A stretch of DNA of 64,000 nt from Blastococcus aurantiacus (lineage in GTDB: Bacteria > Actinomycetota > Actinomycetes > Mycobacteriales > Geodermatophilaceae). Made by a program: the position numbers and the translations under genes. The stretch is taken from the NCBI RefSeq assembly GCF_900102425.1, contig NZ_FNBT01000003.1:248001-312000 (forward strand), written 5' to 3'. The notes beneath the pieces were generated by a model. That model saw only the letters and a list, made by a program, of their open reading frames with translations, ran no database searches and had not been told where the DNA came from. Shown in pieces: positions 34,824 to 41,268 of the stretch. Numbering within the stretch: the stretch's first letter is position 1; every line of letters starts with the position of its first letter.

Positions 34824-34905
34824 GGTAGAGAGCCGACGGGTGACGCACAACACTCGGGGGCCTGTCCCGACGGGACTCTCCGGTCCGTTCGACCCGGCCG
34901 CGGGG

Positions 34906-37032
34906 CTAGTGCGCCAACGACAGCTCGGCGGTGAGCAGCGCGACGAGCGCCTCGAGCTGCACGTCGGTGGACGAGAAGACCTCGTCCGACCCGTCCAGCG
35001 CCCGCGCGGCCAGGCCTGCCTTGCTGTCGATGAGCTCGGCGATGCGGGCGTCGATGGTCTGCGCGGCGATGATCCGCCAGGCGGTGACCGGCATGGTCTG
35101 CCCGATGCGGTGGCTGCGGTCGATGGCCTGGGTCTGCTCGGCGTCGGTCCAGGAGAGCTCGGCCAGCACGATGTTGGAGGCCACCTGCAGGTTGATCCCC
35201 ACGCCGGCCGCGGTCAGCGAGCAGACGGCGACCGCGACGTCCGGGTCGTTGACGAAGGCGTCGATGTTGCGCTGGCGCACCGACGGCGTCTGGTCACCGC
35301 GGATCGAGGCGTAGCGGATGCCCTTCTCGGCGAAGGACTCCTCGGCCACGTCCATGACGTCGACGTGCTTGGCGAAGAAGACCACCTTGCCGGCGCTGCG
35401 GGCGAGCTGTGCCGCGTAGTCGGCGGCCAGCCCGGCCTTGGCCTGGCCGATGCGCCGCATCATGCCGAAGACGTTCTCGCCGGTGTCCGAGCCGCTGGCG
35501 TCCTTGAGCTCCCAGCCCGCGACCTTGCGCACGAGGTCGACGTCGATGCCCTCGTACTCCGTGGCTGTCTCCCGGGCGGCGAGCGCGCTGCGGTAGCGCT
35601 TGACCAGCCGGCGGGCGAGCTCCCGCTCGGCCGCGCGGATGGACCGGCCGGCCTTGTCGTCGAGCTCGACGGGCAGGTCGGCGATGCGGCGCGCGGGGAT
35701 GTCGGCGGCGACGTCGACCTTGCGCCGGCGGACGATGCCGAGGTCGATGACGCACTTCCGGGCTGCGGGGTAGAAGCCCGGGTCCGCGGGCGTCAGGCCG
35801 GTCGCCTCGAGGGCGTCCATCAGCTCGCCCAGCGGCTTGCTGTCGTCGATCCAGCCCAGGAACTGCCAGATGGCCCGGAAGTCGTCGATGTCGTTGATCA
35901 GCGGGGTGCCGGTGAGGGCCATCAGCAGCGGGCGCGCGGTGCGCAGCCGGATGCGCTCGGACAGCTGCAGCACGTTCTGGGACCGCTGCGAAGTCTTGTT
36001 CTTGATGAAGTGCGCCTCGTCGACGACCATGCCGCGGAACCCGAACTCGCCGAGCCAGCCCACGTGGCGGTCCAGCACCTCGTAGTTGACGACGACGATG
36101 TCGGCGAAGCCGTCGACCGTCTCGCCGTTGCCCTGGACGACGGTGGCCTTGCGGTGCGGGGTCCAGCGGCCGGCCTCGCGCGCCCAGTTCGTCTTGACCA
36201 CGTTCGGCACCACGACCAGCAGCGGGTAGGCGTCCGAGGCCTCCGCCGCGAGCAGCGCCTGCGCGGTCTTGCCCAGTCCCGGCTCGTCGGCGAGCAGGAA
36301 GGTGCGGTGACCCTGGGCGGCCGCGGCGACGAGCTGGCCCTGGTGCGGCATGAGCTCCGAACCCGCGGGGGTGAAGCGGTCCGTGGGGAACGGCAGGGCC
36401 ATGCACGCCGGGGCGCCGCCGCCGGCGCGCTCGAAGGAGTTGAACAGCGGCTGCAGCAGCTCCCAGCCGGCCAGCCGGTGCGGACGTGAGGTGACCTGGC
36501 GCGCGGCCTCGAAGTCCGGGGCCAGGAAGGGGTTGGCCAGCTGCCGGGACACGACCGACTGCGGGACGACGCGGCGCTCGACGGCCGCGGGCGCCTCCTC
36601 GGGCTCGGCCGGCGCGGCCTCCACCGGGGGCGGCTCGATGCCGGCCGCACGCAGCATCTCGGTGCGCAGCGCGCGGGCCGAGTCGGAGACGACGGCGTCC
36701 TCACCGAGGAGGGCCAGCAGCCCGGAGTCGCGGACCGCCGTCCTGGCCAGGATGGTGGCGATGCCGTCCAGGCGCTTGAGCTGCTCGGCCTTGTGGCTCT
36801 GACTGCTCTCCTCGTCGGCCCGCGCCCGGGCGCGCTCCTCCCGCGCGACCAGGGCGATGGCCTGGAACTTCGTGCGCACCGAACCGGTCACCGAGCCGCG
36901 CTGGACGGCGGCCTCGACCTCGCGCACGGCACGCGCGAGCACGGAGATCACGTCCTCCGGGCCGCGGGTACGGCGCTGGGACCGCGGTGCGGTACGGCGA
37001 GCCCCCGTCTGGGGCTGGCCTCGTCGAGCCAC
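34906..37032 (-). CDS. SNF2/DEAD-type DNA helicase
   Basis: A 708-aa Swi2/Snf2 ATPase. Helicase motifs are: I DEPGLGKTAQA, II VVDEAHFIKN, III LTGTPLIND, and VI QAIDRSHRIGQTMPV. The N-terminal ~250 residues are basic then helical, with no known domain. Members remodel DNA-protein complexes using ATP. The GTG at 37032 was chosen because CTCGAGGAGGAGCA precedes it; longer readings run through the terminator and tRNA. No methylase or nuclease neighbour suggests a restriction or defence role. Confidence 0.85.
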   Translation of the reverse strand: MARRGQPQTGARRTAPRSQRRTRGPEDVISVLARAVREVEAAVQRGSVTGSVRTKFQAIALVAREERARARADEESSQSHKAEQLKRLDGIATILARTAVRDSGLLALLGEDAVVSDSARALRTEMLRAAGIEPPPVEAAPAEPEEAPAAVERRVVPQSVVSRQLANPFLAPDFEAARQVTSRPHRLAGWELLQPLFNSFERAGGGAPACMALPFPTDRFTPAGSELMPHQGQLVAAAAQGHRTFLLADEPGLGKTAQALLAAEASDAYPLLVVVPNVVKTNWAREAGRWTPHRKATVVQGNGETVDGFADIVVVNYEVLDRHVGWLGEFGFRGMVVDEAHFIKNKTSQRSQNVLQLSERIRLRTARPLLMALTGTPLINDIDDFRAIWQFLGWIDDSKPLGELMDALEATGLTPADPGFYPAARKCVIDLGIVRRRKVDVAADIPARRIADLPVELDDKAGRSIRAAERELARRLVKRYRSALAARETATEYEGIDVDLVRKVAGWELKDASGSDTGENVFGMMRRIGQAKAGLAADYAAQLARSAGKVVFFAKHVDVMDVAEESFAEKGIRYASIRGDQTPSVRQRNIDAFVNDPDVAVAVCSLTAAGVGINLQVASNIVLAELSWTDAEQTQAIDRSHRIGQTMPVTAWRIIAAQTIDARIAELIDSKAGLAARALDGSDEVFSSTDVQLEALVALLTAELSLAH

Positions 37033-37124
37033 TGCTCCTCCTCGAGCTGCCGGGCACGCTCGCCGCGGCGCAGCGCCCGGAGCGGGCGCTGCCGCCGGAG
37101 CGGTGCCGACGTCGGCGGATGAGA

Positions 37125-37157
37125 AACGGCCCTCACAGTGCGACTGTGAGGGCCGTT
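37125..37157. terminator. tRNA terminator
   Basis: A perfect 15-bp stem, AACGGCCCTCACAGT with its complement, closes a 3-nt loop 7 bp from the tRNA 3' end. Confidence 0.75.
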
Positions 37158-37163
37158 CCAACG

Positions 37164-37240
37164 TGGTAGCGGGGACAGGATTCGAACCTGCGACCTCTGG
37201 GTTATGAGCCCAGCGAGCTACCGAGCTGCTCCACCCCGCG
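37164..37240 (-). tRNA. initiator tRNA-Met (CAT), copy 1
   Basis: A full cloverleaf with anticodon CAT in GGGCTCATAACCC. The three G-C pairs in the anticodon stem and the C1-U72 mismatch mark it as an initiator. This copy encodes the 3' CCA. It has a G-U pair at the base of the T stem, unlike the second copy. Confidence 0.93.
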
Positions 37241-37381
37241 TCGGTAGTTGTCACTGTACACCGGCGCGGATGCACCGGCCGCCGGGGGTTGCAGCAGGCA
37301 CCGGAGTGAGTGGTGGGACTGGCCCGTTCCGTGGGGCGCCGGCCGCACGCGCGCCTTCCGGGCCGAGCCGTTCCACGGACC

Positions 37382-37387
37382 TACAGT
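37382..37387 (+). promoter_or_regulatory. -10 box TACAGT, leaderless layout
   Basis: TACAGT lies 7 nt before the GTG at 37395. Confidence 0.5.
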
Positions 37388-37394
37388 CCGCCGG

Positions 37395-37865
37395 GTGAGC
37401 GGGAATCCGGTGGTGAGCCTCTTCGCAGGCGACCCGCAGCCGGTGGAGATCCACCACCGCGGCATCTGGTTCTCCGGCGAGCTGCTGGGCTGGACCACCC
37501 AGGAGGGACGGGTGCTGGCCCGCGTCCGCTGCGTCGTCGACGGCCTGCGCCACTCCACGTGGAAGGACCTCGCCGAGCTGCGCCTGCCCGACCCGGCCCG
37601 GCCGCCCCGCTGCGAGACCTTCCCCGCCACCCCGGCCCGCCCGCTGTCCGTGGCCGGGGACGTCCGCGACGACGAGGACGCCACCCGCCCGCACGCCCTG
37701 CTGGCCGGGTCGCGCTCCCGCCCTGCGAAGCCGGCGCACGCCCGCACACCGCCGGCGGTGCACGAACGGCCGGCGCCCGTGTTCCGGCCCGCGCAGGCCC
37801 TCCGCACCGGACCGGTCGCGAACCCGAACAGGCGGCGCCGCAGCGACGAGCTCAGCCCCGTCTGA
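37395..37865 (+). CDS. hypothetical protein, unknown function
   Basis: A 156-aa protein. Residues 1-70 form a compact beta-rich region (VSLFAGDPQPVEIHHRGIWF, then SGELLGWTTQEGRVLARVRC) ending in TWKDLAEL. The rest is a disordered Pro/Arg/Ala-rich tail. The N-terminal part reads like a small SH3-like or Tudor-like barrel. I do not recognise the family. Confidence 0.55.
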   Translation: MSGNPVVSLFAGDPQPVEIHHRGIWFSGELLGWTTQEGRVLARVRCVVDGLRHSTWKDLAELRLPDPARPPRCETFPATPARPLSVAGDVRDDEDATRPHALLAGSRSRPAKPAHARTPPAVHERPAPVFRPAQALRTGPVANPNRRRRSDELSPV

Positions 37866-37873
37866 GCAGGCCC

Positions 37874-38755
37874 CTACGAGGTCAGGAAGCCGAGCACGTG
37901 CGCGTTGACCGCGGCCGGCTGCTCGAGGTGCAGGAAGTGCCCGGAGTCCTCGACGACGACGGCCTCGGAGCCCGGGGAGAGGACGTCGCGCACCGTCCCG
38001 GTGACGTCGGCGCCCATGCAGCCGTCCTGGGCGCCGTGCAGGTAGAGGGTCGGCTGCGGCGGGACCCCGCTGACCGCCTGCTGCTGGGCCGCCAGCTCCG
38101 GGGCCTGCCGGGACGGGTCGAACAGCGCGCGGTAGTAGCCCAGCGCCGCGGCAAGGTTCTCCGGTGTCCCGAGTGCGGCGCGGACGAACGCGAGGTCCTC
38201 GGTCGCGTCGTAGCCGGGTGACCAGTCCGCCCACAGCCGGGCGACGAAGGCCTGGTCGTCGGCCGCGACCAGCACGTCGGCCAGGGGGTTCTGGAAGAAG
38301 TACATGTAGAACGACCGCTTGATCTGGTCGTAGGTGAAGAAGGAGCCGGCCAGCGCGGGGCCGACCGGGACGGCCATGGCCACGACCTTCCGCCAGCGCT
38401 CCGGGGCGCCGACCGCCGCACCGTAGGTCGCCTGCGCGCCCCAGTCGTGCCCGATGACGACGGCGCGCCCGTCGCCGCCGAGGGCCTCGTGCAGGGCGTT
38501 GGCGTCCCGGGCCAGCGCACCGGTCTGGTACCTGCCGTCGGCCGGGACGCCGGTGGGCGCGTACCCGCGCGAGAACGGGGCGACCGCCCGGAACCCGGCG
38601 GCGGCCAGCTCCGGCAGCAGGTGCCGGTAGGTGTGCGCGGTGTCGGGGAAGCCGTGCAGGCACAGTGCGAGCGGCCCGTCCTCGGGGCCTGCCGCCAGGC
38701 AGCCGAACTCGAGGCCGTCGGCCCGGACCTGCATCTCGCTGATTCCCGAGGTCAT
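37874..38755 (-). CDS. epoxide-hydrolase-like alpha/beta hydrolase
   Basis: A 293-aa protein with the oxyanion motif HGFPDTAHTYRHL, the nucleophile D104 in IGHDWGAQAT and the histidine in DSGHFLHLEQP. An aspartate nucleophile marks epoxide hydrolases and haloalkane dehalogenases. It may open lipid epoxides, fitting the nearby PhyH and acyl-CoA dehydrogenase. TAGGTT lies 6 nt before the ATG. Confidence 0.82.
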   Translation of the reverse strand: MTSGISEMQVRADGLEFGCLAAGPEDGPLALCLHGFPDTAHTYRHLLPELAAAGFRAVAPFSRGYAPTGVPADGRYQTGALARDANALHEALGGDGRAVVIGHDWGAQATYGAAVGAPERWRKVVAMAVPVGPALAGSFFTYDQIKRSFYMYFFQNPLADVLVAADDQAFVARLWADWSPGYDATEDLAFVRAALGTPENLAAALGYYRALFDPSRQAPELAAQQQAVSGVPPQPTLYLHGAQDGCMGADVTGTVRDVLSPGSEAVVVEDSGHFLHLEQPAAVNAHVLGFLTS

Positions 38756-38761
38756 CGCCCG

Positions 38762-38767
38762 AACCTA
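38762..38767 (-). promoter_or_regulatory. -10 box TAGGTT, leaderless layout
   Basis: On the minus strand TAGGTT lies 6 nt before the ATG at 38755. Confidence 0.5.
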
Positions 38768-38802
38768 GGTCACCGACCAGCCGTCCGTCCCCGTGCGAGC
38801 AC

Positions 38803-39576
38803 CTACGACGAGGAGAGCACCCGCCGGGGGTGGCGGCCGTCGACGTAGCCGAGGAACGGCGGGTGGATGTTGTAGCCCAGCAGCTCCTGGAGCCGTTCCG
38901 GCAGCTCGCGGACGATCTCCTGCGGCACGGCGAGGACGTGGTTCTCCTGCGGCCGCAGCCAGGACGCGGCGTACTCGAGGATGACGCCGAGCCGCGGCCG
39001 GTCGGTCGTGTTCGCCCCGCCCCCGTGGACCAGGTTGCCGACGTAGATGAGCACCGAGCCCGCCGGCATGACGGCGGACGTCGTCTCCTCCTCCGTCGCG
39101 GCCCGGCCCGCCTCCCACCGGTGGCTGCCCGGCACGAACCGCGTCGCGCCGTTCGCCACGGTGAAGTCGTCGAGGGGCCACATCGTGTTGACGACGATGT
39201 CCCGGCCGGTCCGCGGCAGCGGGTAGACGTCGTCGTCGCGGTGGAGCACCTGCGCGACCTCGCCCGGCCCGATCTGGATCCCGACCGGCGCGCTGAACTG
39301 GTAGTGCCCGAGCACGTGGTCGAGGACGCCGAGCACCAGCGGGTGGGTACCGGGCCCGTCGAAGTACCGCGTCTTCGCGAACAGGGCGTAGACGCGCCGG
39401 GTGGAGAAGCCCTCGAACGAGTTGCGCCCCGTGGCGGTCTCCGCCAGCACCCGCTGGAGGTCGGCCCGGGCCGCCGCCACCCACTCCGGGTCCATGAGCC
39501 CTTCGATGATGACGTAGCCGTCGCGGTCGACGGCCTCCACGGCCTGCTCGACGGTGGCCTCGCGTGTCAGCGCCAT
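38803..39576 (-). CDS. phytanoyl-CoA dioxygenase family protein
   Basis: A 257-aa Fe(II)/2-oxoglutarate oxygenase of the PhyH family. The facial triad is H112-x-D114 (LHRDDD) and the distal His in NLVHGGGANTT. An Arg downstream in TDRPRLGVILEY can bind 2-oxoglutarate. Members hydroxylate lipids, natural products or phosphonates. The substrate is open. It is divergent from an acyl-CoA dehydrogenase, suggesting branched-lipid breakdown. Confidence 0.85.
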   Translation of the reverse strand: MALTREATVEQAVEAVDRDGYVIIEGLMDPEWVAAARADLQRVLAETATGRNSFEGFSTRRVYALFAKTRYFDGPGTHPLVLGVLDHVLGHYQFSAPVGIQIGPGEVAQVLHRDDDVYPLPRTGRDIVVNTMWPLDDFTVANGATRFVPGSHRWEAGRAATEEETTSAVMPAGSVLIYVGNLVHGGGANTTDRPRLGVILEYAASWLRPQENHVLAVPQEIVRELPERLQELLGYNIHPPFLGYVDGRHPRRVLSSS

Positions 39577-39691
39577 GGCGGCTCCCGGTGCTCCGGTGCG
39601 GGTGGGTAGTCCGGGCGGGCCCGGACCGGGACGAAGCAGACCACGAACCGACGGGCAGGTCGATACCGGCGGCGACCGCGGGCGGATGGTC

Positions 39692-39713
39692 CCGCGTGGC
39701 CCGGGTCACGCGG
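39692..39713. promoter_or_regulatory. operator-like inverted repeat between phyH and the dehydrogenase
   Basis: CCGCGTG and CACGCGG form a perfect 7-bp inverted repeat with an 8-bp spacer in the 195-bp divergent region, which is otherwise featureless. It may coordinate both genes. Confidence 0.35.
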
Positions 39714-39771
39714 CCGACAACTCGCTGTGCCACGCTCGGGGTGCCCAACGAACCATCTGAGAGGGACACCG

Positions 39772-41064
39772 ATGCGGACCGAGCCAACGGAGCTGTTCGA
39801 CCTACGCATGAGCGAGGAGGCCCGGCCGCTGTACGACCGCGTCGTCCGCTTCCTCGAGGACATCGTCGCGCCGATGCAGGAGGAGTTCTTCCGGCTGGGC
39901 GAGGGCCGCGCCGACCGGTGGTCCTACGCGCCGGGTCAGCTCGAGGTCCTCGAGGGGGCCAAGGACAAGGCCAAGGCGGAGGGTCTGTGGAACTTCTTCC
40001 TGCCCAATTCCGAGGTCGGCGGCCTGAGCAACCTCGACTACGCCTACATCGCCGTCGAGCTCGGCAAGTACCCGCTGGGCTCGGAGTCGCTCAACTGCTC
40101 GGCTCCGGACACCGGAAACATGGAGGTGCTCGAGCGCGTCGGCACCCCCGAGCAGAAGGCCCGGTGGCTAGAGCCCCTGCTCAACGGGGAGATCCGCTCC
40201 GCCTTCGCCATGACCGAGCCCGACGTCGGCAGCTCCGACGCCAAGAACGTCCGGCTCCAGGCGCTGCGGGACGGCGACGACTACGTCCTCAACGGGGAGA
40301 AGTACTACATCTCCGGGGCCGGCGACCCGCGCTGCAAGATCATGATCGTCATGTGCCAGACCAACCCGGAAGCGCCTGTGCACCAGCAGCAGTCGCAGAT
40401 CCTGGTGCCGATGGACACCCCCGGCGTCCAGGTGCTGGAGCCGATGGAGGTCTTCGGCCGCGACGACGCCCCGCACGGCCACATGCGCATCCGCTTCACC
40501 GACGTGCGGGTGCCCGCCTCGAACATGCTCCTGGGCGAAGGCCGTGGCTTCGAGATCAGCCAGGTGCGCTTGGGCCCCGGCCGCATCCACCACTGCATGC
40601 GCGCCATCGGCCAGGGTGAGAAGGCGCTGGAGCTGATGGTCCGCCGCGGGAAGTTCCGCGAGGCGTTCGGCAAGCCGATCCTGAACCTCGGCAAGAACAT
40701 GGAGACCGTCTCGCGGGCCCGCATCGAGCTCGACGCCTGCAAGCTCATGGTGCTCAAGGCCGCCAAGGCGATGGACGTGCTCGGCAACGCCCAGGCCCGC
40801 GTCTACGTCTCCGCGGTCAAGGCGATGGTGCCGGAGAAGGTGTGCCAGATCATCGACCAGGCCATCCAGATCCACGGCGCCACCGGCGTCTCGCAGTGGA
40901 CGCCCCTGGCCGGCATGTACGCCAGCCAGCGCACGCTCCGCCTGGCCGACGGCCCCGACGAGGTGCACCACTTCGTCGTCGCCCGTCACGAGGCCGGCCA
41001 GTATTCGGAGCCGGCCCCCGGTCGCTCCGAGTCCAACGGCACCGGCGTCTTCGCCGGTCCGTGA
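39772..41064 (+). CDS. acyl-CoA dehydrogenase (ACAD10/11-like)
   Basis: A 430-aa FAD-dependent acyl-CoA dehydrogenase. FAD and substrate motifs include FAMTEPDVGSSDAKN and NGEKYYISGAG. The C-terminal IQIHGATGVSQ and LADGPDEVHHFVVAR carry the catalytic-base region. The long N terminus and DGPDEVH are typical of ACAD10/11-type enzymes acting on long-chain or modified acyl-CoAs. GAGAGGGA precedes the ATG. Confidence 0.9.
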   Translation: MRTEPTELFDLRMSEEARPLYDRVVRFLEDIVAPMQEEFFRLGEGRADRWSYAPGQLEVLEGAKDKAKAEGLWNFFLPNSEVGGLSNLDYAYIAVELGKYPLGSESLNCSAPDTGNMEVLERVGTPEQKARWLEPLLNGEIRSAFAMTEPDVGSSDAKNVRLQALRDGDDYVLNGEKYYISGAGDPRCKIMIVMCQTNPEAPVHQQQSQILVPMDTPGVQVLEPMEVFGRDDAPHGHMRIRFTDVRVPASNMLLGEGRGFEISQVRLGPGRIHHCMRAIGQGEKALELMVRRGKFREAFGKPILNLGKNMETVSRARIELDACKLMVLKAAKAMDVLGNAQARVYVSAVKAMVPEKVCQIIDQAIQIHGATGVSQWTPLAGMYASQRTLRLADGPDEVHHFVVARHEAGQYSEPAPGRSESNGTGVFAGP

Positions 41065-41078
41065 GGCGCTAGGTAGCA

Positions 41079-41114
41079 GAAAGGGCCCGGTCACCGTGGT
41101 GACCGGGCCCTTTC
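41079..41114. terminator. terminator shared by the dehydrogenase and tRNA copy 2
   Basis: A 17-bp perfect inverted repeat (41079-41095 with 41098-41114), starting GAAAGGGCCCGGTCACC. It gives T-runs on both strands and lies 7 bp from the tRNA 3' end. Confidence 0.85.
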
Positions 41115-41121
41115 GCGTGAG

Positions 41122-41195
41122 TAGCGGGGGCAGGATTCGAACCTGCGACCTCTGGGTTATGAGCCCAGCGAGCTACCGAGCTGCTCCACCCCGCG
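41122..41195 (-). tRNA. initiator tRNA-Met (CAT), copy 2
   Basis: It is identical to copy 1 except for one T-stem base, which makes a G-C instead of a G-U pair. It carries the same initiator marks. CCA is not encoded here: TC follows the first C. Confidence 0.93.
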
Positions 41196-41224
41196 GTGGT
41201 AGGACAACCGTACCCCAGGTGGAC

Positions 41225-41261
41225 GGGAGGGGACGACGCGGGGTGCACGCCGTCCCCTCCC
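41225..41261. terminator. terminator of the UPF0182 gene
   Basis: An 11-bp stem GGGAGGGGACG with its complement and a 15-nt loop lies 8 bp beyond the UPF0182 stop on the minus strand. Confidence 0.5.
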
Positions 41262-41268
41262 CCACCGG

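Noticed and set aside
34906..37032. Defence island built on the SNF2 helicase
   Set aside because: No nuclease, methylase, PLD or other defence gene lies nearby; the neighbours are tRNA and metabolic genes.
37032..37275. N-terminal extension of the SNF2 helicase
   Set aside because: The frame stays open through the terminator and the initiator tRNA, so the extension cannot be coding. The GTG at 37032 has an ideal ribosome binding site.
37164..41195. Integrative element between the two initiator tRNAs
   Set aside because: No integrase, excisionase, or direct repeat beyond the tRNAs themselves is present. Kept only as a recombination hypothesis.
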